A stretch of 64,000 nucleotides of DNA, from NCBI RefSeq assembly GCF_009746715.1, contig NZ_VRKW01000002.1, positions 372,001-436,000 of the forward strand, given 5' to 3'. This document shows positions 1-10,314 of the stretch, piece after piece. Numbering within the stretch: the first letter of the stretch is position 1; each line of letters begins with the position of its first letter. Below the pieces are notes generated by a model that had not been told where the DNA came from, did not search any database, and was given only the letters and a program-made list of their open reading frames with translations. Origin of the DNA: Ketobacter sp. MCCC 1A13808 (GTDB taxonomy: Bacteria; Pseudomonadota; Gammaproteobacteria; Pseudomonadales; Ketobacteraceae). The translations under genes and the position numbers were made by a program.

Positions 1-1269
1 GATTTTGATGTTTATAGCAAAGCCGGCTCCGGTTACACCGCAGTGAATGAAACCATAAGCAATATTAATGTTGAAGATGGAACACTGAATATTCGCTTTC
101 TGGATCAAAAATCCACGGCATTTGTTTCTGCGATCGAGGTGATCGCAAACGAAGAGGTGTCCACTGGAGGAGACACCAACAACGGAAGCTCCAAAATTGA
201 AGCAATATACCGGGTCAATGCCGGTGGTACTACCTATAAAGATGGCGCTGGTAACACGTGGAGCGCAGACGCTCACTTCAACGCTGGAAAAACCGCATCC
301 AATCCTAATCAAGCAATTGCCAAGACTTCGGATGATACAATTTATCAATCACGCCGACGAAATTCTGCCGGCGATCCAAACCTGGTATATTCATTCCCGG
401 TTGATGCAGGTGAGTACTCAGTAAATTTACATTTTTCTGAGAACTACAGTGGCACATTTAAAAATGGCGCCCGCGTATTCGATGTCTACTCAGAAGGAAA
501 CAAAATTGTAGACAGTCTCGATGTATTCGCAGCAACAGGAAAAGGCAACACCGCTTTGGTTCGTAATATTCCGAGTATCAAAGTCAGTGACGGCTATCTG
601 ACTCTACGATTCACTGACACCAAGTCCACTGCCTTTATCTCCGGCATCGAAGTCATGAAGATTTCTGCCGCAAGCACCGGCAACAATAGTGGTGATAGCA
701 CAGGAGCCGGAAACACCGGCAACGCGACTCCACTCGCATTCACAGCCCAGCCGAGCAATGAAATTGTGAACCCGGGTCGTAGCGTTACTTTGAGCGTGTC
801 TGCAAAAGGCCCCGCTTCACTGAACTACCAGTGGTATTTCAAGGGTGGAAAAATATCAGGCGCGAACAACTCGGATCTGAAACTGACATCCGTAACCAGT
901 AACAATGCGGGTCAATACTACTGCGTCGTCACCAGTAACGGGAAATCCGTTACGTCTAATACGGTAAAACTCATCGTTGCCGGCACCAGCCCCGTGGAAG
1001 TAAAAAACGACGCCACTATTAGCTGGGCAGCCCCCGCCAAGCGCGCCAACGGAAAAGCGTTACCGAAAAGTGAAATTTCACAATATGAAATTTTTCATGG
1101 CGTCGGAAGCGCGGGCAACATGACCTATGCAGAGACAGTACCGGGTACGCAGCTGAAGTATGAGTTCAAAAGCCTGGACAAAGGAACCCACTACTTCGCG
1201 GTCCAAACGGTTGACCATAACGGTGTCCGTAGTAAGCAATCGCAACCCATCCAGGTTGTTATAAAGTAG
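1..1269 (+). CDS. Malectin/Ig/FnIII-type surface protein, C-terminal part (5' end outside window)
   Basis: The reading frame is open from base 1, so the gene begins upstream of the window; 422 codons are visible. The first ~65 residues are the end of one malectin-like (carbohydrate-binding) domain, closing with FLDQKSTAFVSAIEVI. A second complete malectin-like domain follows and closes with the matching FTDTKSTAFISGIEV. After a Gly/Ser/Thr/Asn linker comes one Ig-like domain (WYFKGG, then GQYYCVV), then a C-terminal FnIII-like module (W-x-x-P, R-x-NG, YEIF, HYFAVQTVD). The same C-terminal module ends the two lipoproteins at 42.5 and 44.2 kb. An exported protein with sugar-binding modules is likely, but the signal sequence lies outside the window and any enzymatic domain is unseen. 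A rho-independent terminator follows directly. Confidence 0.85.
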   Translation, partial: DFDVYSKAGSGYTAVNETISNINVEDGTLNIRFLDQKSTAFVSAIEVIANEEVSTGGDTNNGSSKIEAIYRVNAGGTTYKDGAGNTWSADAHFNAGKTASNPNQAIAKTSDDTIYQSRRRNSAGDPNLVYSFPVDAGEYSVNLHFSENYSGTFKNGARVFDVYSEGNKIVDSLDVFAATGKGNTALVRNIPSIKVSDGYLTLRFTDTKSTAFISGIEVMKISAASTGNNSGDSTGAGNTGNATPLAFTAQPSNEIVNPGRSVTLSVSAKGPASLNYQWYFKGGKISGANNSDLKLTSVTSNNAGQYYCVVTSNGKSVTSNTVKLIVAGTSPVEVKNDATISWAAPAKRANGKALPKSEISQYEIFHGVGSAGNMTYAETVPGTQLKYEFKSLDKGTHYFAVQTVDHNGVRSKQSQPIQVVIK

Positions 1270-1289
1270 TAGAACCCACACTCTGGAGC

Positions 1290-1338
1290 GCGGCCGGCAG
1301 ATCGGGAAAACAGCCCCCGACCTACCGGCCGCTTTTTT
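1290..1338 (+). terminator. Rho-independent terminator of the malectin/Ig gene
   Basis: A perfect 8-bp GC stem (GCGGCCGG at 1290-1297, CCGGCCGC at 1325-1332), extended inward by partial pairing of CAGATCGGG with CCCGACCTA, is followed by six T. It lies 20 bp after the stop codon. Confidence 0.85.
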
Positions 1339-1458
1339 CGTTTCCTATTAACCTTTCCGGCCCACCCGCAAATCTTTTTCAGCGCCTTCCCAGGCACACC
1401 AGACCCACCGCAAAAAATATGGCACTATTGAGACTTATGTCTGACCAAGGAATTCGCC

Positions 1459-1902
1459 ATGCTGAACGACCATCCGATCTCACTGCCCAATCAATTTGCT
1501 CCACTGCCTAATACGTTGGCAAGCGGAATGCCAAGCGAACAAGACTTTGGAGATGCCGCTAAAAAAGGCATCAAGACGGTAGTTAATCTGTGCCCGCTGA
1601 ACGAGACCCCTCCCAGCGAGCCCGCTGTGGTTGAGGGGCTGGGTATGCGTTATGTCAATATTCCCGTAAGCGGACCACAGGATCTGAACCGCGCCAATGC
1701 TCAGCAGCTGGCAGACGCGATGGCGGAAAGCGACACCCAGCCTGTGCTGGTTCACTGCCGTAGCTCCAACCGGGTCGGAGCACTACTCGCGCTGAAGGCA
1801 TTCTGGATTGACAGCCAAACACCGCAGCACGCGATTGAGTTAGGTCGCGCTGCCGGGCTTTTGAATCTGGAGCCGGTTGTGCTTCAGCTCATGAACCCGT
1901 AA
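1459..1902 (+). CDS. DUF442 / beta-lactamase hydrolase-like (BLH) phosphatase-fold protein
   Basis: This 147-residue protein matches the small tyrosine-phosphatase-fold family DUF442, also called BLH. Visible features are the N-terminal NTLASGMPSEQDF strand-helix, the KTVVNLCPLNE segment, and the P-loop HCRSSNRVGAL with candidate nucleophile Cys100 and Arg104 (C-x4-R). The usual family P-loop reads CRSGxR, so Ser replaces the Gly. In other bacteria DUF442 domains occur with persulfide dioxygenases and TSUP permeases in sulfide-detoxification operons such as bigR. Here the next gene is a TSUP permease 24 bp downstream, so a two-gene operon is likely. Substrate is unknown; a role in sulfur or sulfite handling is inference from context. 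Confidence 0.8.
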   Translation: MLNDHPISLPNQFAPLPNTLASGMPSEQDFGDAAKKGIKTVVNLCPLNETPPSEPAVVEGLGMRYVNIPVSGPQDLNRANAQQLADAMAESDTQPVLVHCRSSNRVGALLALKAFWIDSQTPQHAIELGRAAGLLNLEPVVLQLMNP

Positions 1903-1926
1903 CTCACACTCGTAACGGGCTTTGCA

Positions 1927-2754
1927 ATGCTGGCTATTTCATTAGGAATTTTAGTCGGCCTGGTTTTGGGCCTGACCGGCGCCGGAGGGTCTGTATTAGC
2001 CGTGCCTCTTTTGATATGGGGCATGGGCTGGAGCTTACCTCAAGCAATCCCGACCGCATTAATTGCTGTTGCTTTGGCTGCATTTGTGGGCACTGCAACA
2101 GCCTGGCCGCAGGGCATTGTTCGATACCGTGCAGCAATCACCATGGCCTCAACCAGCATACTGACAGCTCCTCTGGGCTTGTATACCGCCAGCAGACTTC
2201 CGGTCAGCCGCCTCCATATCATTTTTGCATTGGTGTTAGTGGTGGTGAGTATCCGCATGATTTTGCAGGCACGAACGGCGCCTGAAGAAACCCGGGTGGT
2301 GCTGGCCGGAATGAAAACCGATAAAGAAGATCCGACCGAACCGGTCTGCCGCATGAATCCGCTAACCGGACAACTGAAATGGACGCGCCCCTGCGCCCTG
2401 GCGATTTCCGGTAGCGGGCTGCTGACCGGTTTTCTATCGGGGCTACTGGGCGTGGGCGGGGGGTTCATTATCGTACCCATGTTGCGGGCAATGACCGACC
2501 TGTCCTTTCATGCCGCTGTAGCCACCTCATTGATGGCTATTACCATTACCAGCCTGGCAACGGTAGGCATCGCTGCGTATCAGGGTCAGGCGCTGCCCTG
2601 GCACGTTGCCGCACCTTTCGCAGCAGGCGCACTGGCAGGCATGCTGGCGGGACGCCTTTTTGCCGGCAAACTGGCAGGGCCGAGCTTACAGCTAGGATTT
2701 GCCGGACTGATGCTGATCATCAGTGGCAGCATGCTGGTGCAAACACTCGTTTAA
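1927..2754 (+). CDS. TSUP (TauE/SafE, DUF81) family anion transporter
   Basis: A very hydrophobic 275-residue inner-membrane protein with the internal twofold repeat of the TauE/SafE family. Each half opens with a glycine-rich signature: GLTGAGGSVLAVPLL near the N-terminus and GLLGVGGGFIIVPML in the second half, separated by a charged cytoplasmic loop (about residues 118-150). About eight membrane helices are expected. Relatives export sulfite, sulfoacetate or related sulfur anions, or take up other organic anions; substrate cannot be read from sequence. It follows the DUF442 gene closely, supporting a joint sulfur role. It converges on purA, with 34 bp between the two stop codons and no obvious terminator. 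Confidence 0.85.
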   Translation: MLAISLGILVGLVLGLTGAGGSVLAVPLLIWGMGWSLPQAIPTALIAVALAAFVGTATAWPQGIVRYRAAITMASTSILTAPLGLYTASRLPVSRLHIIFALVLVVVSIRMILQARTAPEETRVVLAGMKTDKEDPTEPVCRMNPLTGQLKWTRPCALAISGSGLLTGFLSGLLGVGGGFIIVPMLRAMTDLSFHAAVATSLMAITITSLATVGIAAYQGQALPWHVAAPFAAGALAGMLAGRLFAGKLAGPSLQLGFAGLMLIISGSMLVQTLV

Positions 2755-2788
2755 GACCCATCATCACCGGTGCAGACGGCGTTACAGG

Positions 2789-4105
<1,317 letters not shown>

Positions 4106-5290
4106 TTAAGATTCGGATACTGCTACCGCGGTCCACACAGAGCCGGATAACACCAATTGTTGGTCACACCCCGATGCGCGGGCCGTCTGCCCTTCATCCA
4201 GTGCCTGTACGACAATATTGCCCGCTGCCCGTGAAGACTGTATCGCCTGCTGCAACGAAGCATCGTTTGAGTAAGGTGCAAACACCCGATTGCCTGCGGG
4301 TTGATGTGCGACACGTTGCACTAACTGAGCCAGGTCAGTACTGAACCCGGTAGCTGGCCGGGCGCGACCGAAAACTTCACCGATATGGTCATAGCGCCCG
4401 CCATTTGCGATCGCCTGCCCCATACCGGGCACATAGGCGCTGAACACCGGGCCGGTGTGGTAGTGATAACCACGTAACTCACCCAGATCGAAATACAAAT
4501 TAACATCTCTGTGCTGCTGTAAAAGCACCGCAGAAATATTCCGCAGATCCCGCAATGCAGACTGCACTGCATCCGGTGCATTTTTCAAGAGTTCACCGGC
4601 ATCCGACAACACAGAGTGATCGCCGGCCAGGGTAATCAAGCCCCGCAGCATCGCTATCAGATTCTTGCTGTGCACTTTTTCCGCCAGGAACTGATCCAGC
4701 TCGGAAACCGCTTTACGCTGAAAAATTTCGAACAGCTGATCTTCCTGGTCTTGACTCAATCCGGCTTCTGCCACCAGAGCCCGATAGATAGCAACATGCC
4801 CCAAATCGAGATGGATCTGCTGGCACCCCCCCACACTGAGGGTTTCCAGCATTAAACCGATCACCTCAATATCGCTGGCGATGCCGTCATGGCCATAGAT
4901 TTCGGCGCCGATCTGAATCAGGCTTCGGCTCGCCATCAGATTATCCGGTTTTGCGTGCAACACATGCCCCGCATAACACAGCCGGGTAACCCCCTCCCGC
5001 TTCAAAGTATGAGCGTCGATACGGGCTACTTGCGTGGTCATATCCGCACGCACGCCCATCAGGCGGCCCGTTAGCTGGTCGGTTAATTTGAAGGTTTGCA
5101 AAGCCAGATCATTGCCGGCACCGGTCAACAGGGATTCCAGATACTCTACCAGCGGCGGAAACACTTGCTCGTAACCCCAGACACGATAGAGATCCAGCAG
5201 ATCCCGGCGCAACTGTTCCAGTTTGGCTGCCTGAGGAGGCAGGATTTCATCGATCCCGTCAGGGAGTAACCATCGGTCTGCAGTGGACAT
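4106..5290 (-). CDS. hisZ: ATP phosphoribosyltransferase regulatory subunit
   Basis: HisZ is a histidyl-tRNA synthetase paralogue that activates short-form HisG, the first enzyme of histidine synthesis. The 394-residue protein has the class II synthetase-like catalytic fold: a LLPDGIDEILPPQA start, the strand VFPPLVEYLESLLTG, a motif 2-like region (RADMTTQVARI), and a late glycine-rich ANGGRYDHIGEVFG block. It has no C-terminal anticodon-binding domain, which separates HisZ from HisS. It lies between hflC and purA, the standard neighbourhood in Pseudomonas-like genomes. A strong terminator for hflC lies only about 31 bp before its start codon, so it needs read-through or a promoter overlapping that hairpin. 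The ribosome-binding site is weak. Confidence 0.95.
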   Translation of the reverse strand: MSTADRWLLPDGIDEILPPQAAKLEQLRRDLLDLYRVWGYEQVFPPLVEYLESLLTGAGNDLALQTFKLTDQLTGRLMGVRADMTTQVARIDAHTLKREGVTRLCYAGHVLHAKPDNLMASRSLIQIGAEIYGHDGIASDIEVIGLMLETLSVGGCQQIHLDLGHVAIYRALVAEAGLSQDQEDQLFEIFQRKAVSELDQFLAEKVHSKNLIAMLRGLITLAGDHSVLSDAGELLKNAPDAVQSALRDLRNISAVLLQQHRDVNLYFDLGELRGYHYHTGPVFSAYVPGMGQAIANGGRYDHIGEVFGRARPATGFSTDLAQLVQRVAHQPAGNRVFAPYSNDASLQQAIQSSRAAGNIVVQALDEGQTARASGCDQQLVLSGSVWTAVAVSES

Positions 5291-5321
5291 ATTGTTTCGC
5301 TGTTAGGTCTTTGGCACACAC

Positions 5322-5348
5322 AAAAAAACCGGGGGAATGCCCCGGTTT
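5322..5348 (-). terminator. Rho-independent terminator after hflC
   Basis: On the minus strand, AAACCGGGG, a 5-nt loop and CCCCGGTTT form a perfect 9-bp stem followed by a run of T (complement of the A run at 5322-5328). It lies between the hflC stop (5408) and the hisZ start (5290). On the plus strand no T-run follows the hairpin, so it acts on the hfl transcript. Confidence 0.85.
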
Positions 5349-5407
5349 CCTTATCATAACACGCATCCAATGTCGGAGTTAAAGATTAATTGGACCCGAC
5401 TGCGTGT

Positions 5408-6274
5408 TTACTCTTTTTTCATATACTCGAAAAACTCCCCTTCCGGACTCACCAGAATCAGATCGTCTTTACTACTGAATACACCCCGGTAGGCGTCCAT
5501 GGATCTGGAAAACGCAAAGAAATCAGGGTCTTTATTGTAGGCTTTGGCGTAGATGGTAGCCGCTTCCGCGTCACCGGCACCGCGTAGCTCTTCCGCCTGA
5601 CGGTAGGCACCAGCAATAATCTCGGTGCGTTCACGATCCGCTGCTGCTTTTATGCCTTCCGCCAGCTCATTACCACGGGCACGATGACTACGCGCTTCCC
5701 GCTCCCGCTCAGCCCGCATCCGGTCATACACCGATCCGCTCACCGCTGCCGGCAGCTCGATCCGCTTGACCCGGATCTCAACCACGTCAATTCCCAGATT
5801 TTCCTTCGCTTTTTTGTCGATTGACTCGGTCAGATCCACAACCAGCTCTTCGCGTTCACCGGCGACCACTTCGTACACGGTGCGCTCACCAAACTGATTA
5901 CGCAGCCCCTCATTAACACGTGGCCCCAACAGCAGATTCACACGCTGCTCCAAACCGCCACCGGTCGCAATAAAGAACTGTTTCACATCCTGAATTCGCC
6001 ACATGACATAGGAATCCACGATCAGACGCTTTTTCTCCTGGGTCAGATACTCTTCCTGACGCATTTCCATAACGCGAATGCGGCCATCAAATACTCTGGG
6101 CTCATGGATCAACGGCATTTTAAAGTGCAGCCCGGGCTTGAGGTCTTCCCGTACCACTTCACCAAACTTCAGCAAAACACCGCGCTCACTTTCCTTCACT
6201 GTAAATAAAGTGCCGGAAACCAAAAGCGCAATCAAAGCCAGGACTAATAACAATGTCATACTCTTATTATTCAT
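5408..6274 (-). CDS. hflC: HflC, membrane protease modulator (SPFH/band 7)
   Basis: HflC forms a large periplasmic-facing complex with HflK in the inner membrane that surrounds FtsH and restrains its proteolysis. One N-terminal membrane helix (LLLVLALIALLVSGTLF) is followed by FTVKESERGVLLKFGEV, the typical SPFH entry, then a long charged helix (RAEREREARSHRARG) and an Ala-rich C-terminal helix. I chose the ATG at 6274 rather than one five codons earlier: it overlaps the hflK stop as TAATG and has GGGAGG seven bases upstream. This gives 288 residues and matches the start of known HflC. Translation is probably coupled to hflK; a strong terminator follows. Confidence 0.96.
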   Translation of the reverse strand: MNNKSMTLLLVLALIALLVSGTLFTVKESERGVLLKFGEVVREDLKPGLHFKMPLIHEPRVFDGRIRVMEMRQEEYLTQEKKRLIVDSYVMWRIQDVKQFFIATGGGLEQRVNLLLGPRVNEGLRNQFGERTVYEVVAGEREELVVDLTESIDKKAKENLGIDVVEIRVKRIELPAAVSGSVYDRMRAEREREARSHRARGNELAEGIKAAADRERTEIIAGAYRQAEELRGAGDAEAATIYAKAYNKDPDFFAFSRSMDAYRGVFSSKDDLILVSPEGEFFEYMKKE

Positions 6275-7428
6275 TACCGGCCCTCCCATCGGTTTTCACG
6301 GGACTGGCGCAAGCGCTCCAAGCCTCGCACCGTATCCGCAGGTTTCTGACGACTGCTGGATGCGGACTGTTGTGCAGAGCTATCGCCGGATGTTGCCTTG
6401 CCGGAGCCACGCTTGTTTTGTTCCAGAATTTTATCAATGGGCAGATACACCATGTTGTTTCCACCCTGCGTATCCATCAGCACTTTGGATGTGTTACCCA
6501 ACACCTGCTCCATGGATTCAATATACATACGACGCCGAGTCACCTCAGGCGCTAATTTATAGGCTGAATACAGATTGTCAAAGCGATTGGCCTGACCCTT
6601 GGCACGCTCCACCACCTCGGCTTTATAAGCATTGGCCTCTTCAATCATGCGCTGACCGTCACCTCGTGCTTCCGGTACGATTTGGTTGGCGTAAGCCTGC
6701 GCTTCGTTCTTGACCCGCTCTTCGTCTTCTTTCGCTTTAATAACATCATCAAAAGCGGCTTTGACATCTTTTGGCGGATGCGCATCTTCGATGTTGAGCT
6801 TGTCGACTTTGAGCCCGGTTTTGTAGCGATCCAGATATTCTTGCAGACGTTGATGCACTTCTACTGCGATGGCCTCACGGCCATCCGTCAGCACACGATC
6901 CATTTCGCTGCCACCGACCACATGCCTTAATGCGGATTCGACCGAATTGCGCAAAGAATCAATGGGATTGCTGGATTCGAGGAAAAAGGCTTTGGAGTCC
7001 GTCACCACGTATTGAACCTGAAGATCGATATCCACGATGTTTTGATCTTCGGTCAGCATGGTCGCCCGCACCGGCATCGTTTCACGCTGATTCACATCCA
7101 CTTTATGGACAATATCAATGCCCCAGGGATTCCAATGTAAACCGGCGTTGACGGTGTCGTGGTATTTACCAAAACGCAGCACCACCGCTTCTTCTGCCTG
7201 CTCGACCCGATACAGCCCAGCGACAAACCAGATGACCAATGCAATGGCGATGATCAATCCCAGCAACCCAAATCCACCGCTGTCTTTGCCTGAGCCGCCA
7301 CCCATCATGCCGCCAAAGCGATCCTGCAACTTTTTAATTACGTCATCCAGATCCGACTGCCCGCGACCATCGCGACCTCGCCATGGATCTTGATTATTGC
7401 GCCCGCCACCGGGCTCATTCCAAGCCAT
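6274..7428 (-). CDS. hflK: HflK, membrane protease modulator (SPFH/band 7)
   Basis: HflK is the partner of HflC in the FtsH-regulating complex. The 384-residue protein has the diagnostic Gly/Asp/Arg-rich cytoplasmic N-terminus (MAWNEPGGGRNNQDPWRGRD), a single membrane helix around residues 55-72, then the SPFH domain beginning at GLYRVEQAEEAVVLRFGKY and containing HWNPWGIDIVHKVDVNQRE. A long helical region rich in Glu/Ala follows. The C-terminus is low-complexity and rich in Ser, Gln and Arg. The stop codon overlaps the hflC start, indicating coupled translation. It lies 83 bp downstream of hflX in the hfq-hflX-hflK-hflC arrangement. Identification is secure. Confidence 0.97.
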   Translation of the reverse strand: MAWNEPGGGRNNQDPWRGRDGRGQSDLDDVIKKLQDRFGGMMGGGSGKDSGGFGLLGLIIAIALVIWFVAGLYRVEQAEEAVVLRFGKYHDTVNAGLHWNPWGIDIVHKVDVNQRETMPVRATMLTEDQNIVDIDLQVQYVVTDSKAFFLESSNPIDSLRNSVESALRHVVGGSEMDRVLTDGREAIAVEVHQRLQEYLDRYKTGLKVDKLNIEDAHPPKDVKAAFDDVIKAKEDEERVKNEAQAYANQIVPEARGDGQRMIEEANAYKAEVVERAKGQANRFDNLYSAYKLAPEVTRRRMYIESMEQVLGNTSKVLMDTQGGNNMVYLPIDKILEQNKRGSGKATSGDSSAQQSASSSRQKPADTVRGLERLRQSRENRWEGR

Positions 7429-7511
7429 ATAGTGCTCCGTTTTCGTTTTTTAGCTGGGGAAATGTTATTGCATCTCAAAACGTTATAGTAGGTTTATTAT
7501 TCCGGATAGAG

Positions 7512-8825
7512 TTAATTTCGCAACTCTGCTCCGTCCTGCGCCATCATTTCTTCATTAAGGTCAAAGCGCTTTAACATTTGCGCCCACGCTTTTCGTGGCA
7601 TTCTTACCTGCAACAGCGTGTTACCGGCCACATCGGCTGTTTCACCCTGCACGGCTTTCAAGCCATAACAATGTGCACGCACAGCGGATAAAGAAGGCGG
7701 CAGGCACAAAGTGCTCTCCACCATACTTTTGCCGAGGCGTTCATTCAACACCTGATGCAACATTTCAGTACCGGCACCCGTTTGCGCCGACAACCAGACT
7801 GCCCTGGCAATACCATCGTCATCCCGGTCGATGCGCGGCGCAAAATCCCCCATCAAATCGATTTTGTTATAAATCATCACATGAGGCACCTGATCTGCTT
7901 GTATTTCGTGCAGCACTTCGTTGACCTGGAAGATATTATCCTCCCGCTCATCAGAACACGCGTCTACGATATGCAGCAGAAAGTCCGCTTCCCGGCTTTC
8001 TTCCAGCGTGGCCCGGAAAGCCTCCACTAATTTGTGCGGCAAATGCCGGATAAAGCCCACCGTATCCGCCAGAATCACGGCCCCCAGGTCCGGCACCTCG
8101 ATACGGCGCAATGTTGGATCCAGCGTTGCGAAAAGCTGATCGGCGGCATAGACATCCGCTTCAGTCAGACGGTTAAATAAGGTAGATTTGCCGGCGTTGG
8201 TATACCCGACCAACGACACCGTGGGCATTTCCGCCCGCTTACGCGCACGCCGCCCCTGATCACGCTGTTTACGTACCTTAACCAGCCGTTCGCGAATATG
8301 TTTTACCCGGGCCCGCAGTAACCGGCGGTCGGTTTCAAGCTGGGTTTCACCCGGCCCTCGTAAACCGATCCCGCCCTTTTGACGCTCCAAGTGTGTCCAG
8401 CCCCGCACCAGGCGGGTAGAAAGGTGCTCCAACTGGGCCAGCTCAACCTGCAGCTTGCCTTCATGAGTACGGGCGCGCTGCGCAAAGATATCCAGGATTA
8501 ATCCGGTGCGGTCTAACACCCGGCAGCACAACTCTTTTTCCAGGTTGCGCTCCTGAGTGGGTCCCAGGGCGTGATTGAAAATAACAATATCGGCTTCAAA
8601 TTCAGCTACCAGCTTGGCCAGCTCTTCCACTTTTCCGGTGCCGATAAAAAGACGGGGGTTAGGGGCCGACCGGGAAGCCTTGACAACACCAAGGCGCTGG
8701 GCACCGGCGGAGTCCACCAGCATCTCGAATTCCTGCAAGTCTTCACATTGGCTTTCCTGGGGGAATTCAATGTGCACCAGTACAGCCCGCTCTCCGCTTT
8801 GGGGGCGGTCAAATAACGATTCCAT
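7512..8825 (-). CDS. hflX: HflX, ribosome-associated GTPase
   Basis: HflX is a GTPase that binds the large ribosomal subunit and can split stalled or hibernating ribosomes under stress. The 437-residue protein has the HflX N-terminal domain (IGTGKVEELA, then NHALGPTQERNLE), the signature GGIGLRGPGETQLETDRR around residues 151-168, and a GTPase domain with G1 GYTNAGKST at 207-215, a DTVGF G3 motif near residue 250 and NKID as G4. It lies between hfq and hflK, the classical order. A 167-bp spacer separates it from the hfq stop and contains a 7-bp inverted repeat (CAGAGTC 8857-8863, GACTCTG 8879-8885) without a T-run. Confidence 0.97.
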   Translation of the reverse strand: MESLFDRPQSGERAVLVHIEFPQESQCEDLQEFEMLVDSAGAQRLGVVKASRSAPNPRLFIGTGKVEELAKLVAEFEADIVIFNHALGPTQERNLEKELCCRVLDRTGLILDIFAQRARTHEGKLQVELAQLEHLSTRLVRGWTHLERQKGGIGLRGPGETQLETDRRLLRARVKHIRERLVKVRKQRDQGRRARKRAEMPTVSLVGYTNAGKSTLFNRLTEADVYAADQLFATLDPTLRRIEVPDLGAVILADTVGFIRHLPHKLVEAFRATLEESREADFLLHIVDACSDEREDNIFQVNEVLHEIQADQVPHVMIYNKIDLMGDFAPRIDRDDDGIARAVWLSAQTGAGTEMLHQVLNERLGKSMVESTLCLPPSLSAVRAHCYGLKAVQGETADVAGNTLLQVRMPRKAWAQMLKRFDLNEEMMAQDGAELRN

Positions 8826-8992
8826 ATACCAGTGTTCTGTTTTCCTGAAAGGTTGGCAGAGTCTTGCTCATCAAAAGAGACTCTGATAGCGGTATGGCGA
8901 AAAAATCACGCACGAAATCAAACTTGCCTGATGCGTTGGGGGCAACAGCCAAGTTTGATGATGTTACCGAAGGGAAAGGCAGGGAACAGCGC

Positions 8993-9259
8993 TTAAATAT
9001 CGCTGTTGCCACCTTCAATACCATTGCCACGCTCGGTGGGCCCACCATGGGCGCGTGGATTTCTTGCTGGTACGACAGTCGAAATAGCGTGTTTATACAC
9101 CATTTGATTAACTGTATTACGAAGCAAGACGACATACTGATCGAAGGATTCAACCTGGCCCTGTAATTTGATGCCATTTACCAGAAAGATAGAAACGGGG
9201 ATCCGCTCCTTGCGTAGAGCGTTTAGAAAAGGGTCTTGTAGACTATGCCCTTTAGACAT
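8993..9259 (-). CDS. hfq: RNA chaperone Hfq
   Basis: Hfq is the hexameric Sm-like chaperone that pairs small RNAs with mRNAs. Starting at [20 protein letters not shown] it is 88 residues. Gln8, the [17 protein letters not shown] Sm1 block and the Tyr55-Lys56-His57 triad of Sm2 occupy the same positions as in E. coli. The frame remains open upstream, but this ATG has AAGGAG seven bases ahead of it and matches known Hfq N-termini, so the upstream codons are not used. The C-terminal tail is short (about 20 residues, Gly/Asn-rich), as in pseudomonads rather than enterics. A small GCCC/GGGC hairpin lies just before the Shine-Dalgarno sequence; Hfq autoregulation there is possible but not shown. 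Confidence 0.97.
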   Translation of the reverse strand: MSKGHSLQDPFLNALRKERIPVSIFLVNGIKLQGQVESFDQYVVLLRNTVNQMVYKHAISTVVPARNPRAHGGPTERGNGIEGGNSDI

Positions 9260-9325
9260 AAATAGTCTCCTTGTGTTGGCCCAAAATCGGGCTAAAAGAT
9301 CAAAAAGCAAACATGCAAAACACGT

Positions 9326-10312
9326 TTAACGAGAAAACGTCGGCTTACATAGGATGTCGTTCAATAGCAGAATTTTCAAGACATTTTCGAATAATTCTGG
9401 ATCAAGACTATCCAACCAATGTAAGTCGTTCCAACCCCGTAACCAGGTAATCTGCCGTTTCGCAAGCTGACGAGTTGCGATAATCCCTCGCTCCTCCATT
9501 TCAGCGTAGCTTAATTTACCATCCAGACAATCCCACATCTGACGATAACCGACTGCCCTCATTGAAGGCAGGTCCGGGTGCAGGTCACCACGATTATAAA
9601 GTGCCCTGACTTCCTCATAAAAACCTTGCGCCAACATCTCGCGAAAACGGACTTCGATGCGCTGATGCAAAACACTCCGCTGCAGAGGACAGACCGCTAT
9701 ATTGACCACCCTGTATGGGAATTGTTCCTGCGCCCCACCCCAGCTTTGGTCACCATTTTTGCCTTTCTGACCTTGCTGCCACTGGGTCAGCGTTCTCCCG
9801 GTAGCCCGGTATACTTCCAGCGCCCGCTGCAGTCGTTGCGGATCATTCGGGTGAATACGCGCTGCCGCTTGCGGATCGACCGCAACCAGCTCTTTGTGCA
9901 TGGCGGCCCACCCCTGCTGTTGCGCTTGATCTAATAGCTGCTGCCGAATCTGCGGGTCTGCCGCCGGCAGCTCAGCAATACCTTGGTGCAGCACTTTGAA
10001 ATACATCATGGTGCCGCCCACCAACAACGGAATTCGGCCCTGCTCCGTTATCTGTTGCATATCCTGCAACGCATCGCGGCGGAAATCCGCGGCAGAATAG
10101 GTTTCCGCCGGGTCTAAAAAACTGATTAAACGATGCGGTGCCGCAGCCAGGGTGCCCGCATCCGGTTTTGCGGTGCCGATGTCCATGCCTTTGTAAATCA
10201 AGGCGGAGTCTACACTGATGATGTCCATGGGAAAGTGCTTTACCAGCTCCACCGCCAGCGCGGTTTTACCGGACGCCGTCGGGCCCATCAAAAATATGCA
10301 CGGCGGCTTCAC
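9326..10312 (-). CDS. miaA: tRNA dimethylallyltransferase
   Basis: MiaA transfers a dimethylallyl group to N6 of A37 in tRNAs reading UNN codons, the first step to ms2i6A37. The 328-residue protein has the P-loop GPTASGKT at residues 10-17, the catalytic [16 protein letters not shown] block, [15 protein letters not shown], and the late [13 protein letters not shown] motif that binds tRNA. The start is two bases downstream of the mutL stop on the same strand, so the genes are cotranscribed. hfq follows 66 bp downstream. Order amiB-mutL-miaA-hfq is the conserved gammaproteobacterial superoperon. Confidence 0.97.
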   Translation of the reverse strand: MKPPCIFLMGPTASGKTALAVELVKHFPMDIISVDSALIYKGMDIGTAKPDAGTLAAAPHRLISFLDPAETYSAADFRRDALQDMQQITEQGRIPLLVGGTMMYFKVLHQGIAELPAADPQIRQQLLDQAQQQGWAAMHKELVAVDPQAAARIHPNDPQRLQRALEVYRATGRTLTQWQQGQKGKNGDQSWGGAQEQFPYRVVNIAVCPLQRSVLHQRIEVRFREMLAQGFYEEVRALYNRGDLHPDLPSMRAVGYRQMWDCLDGKLSYAEMEERGIIATRQLAKRQITWLRGWNDLHWLDSLDPELFENVLKILLLNDILCKPTFSR

Positions 10313-10314
10313 TA

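Noticed and set aside
6078-6713. 211-codon plus-strand open frame antisense to hflC and hflK
   Set aside because: Fully inside conserved genes on the other strand, no ribosome-binding site or family resemblance.
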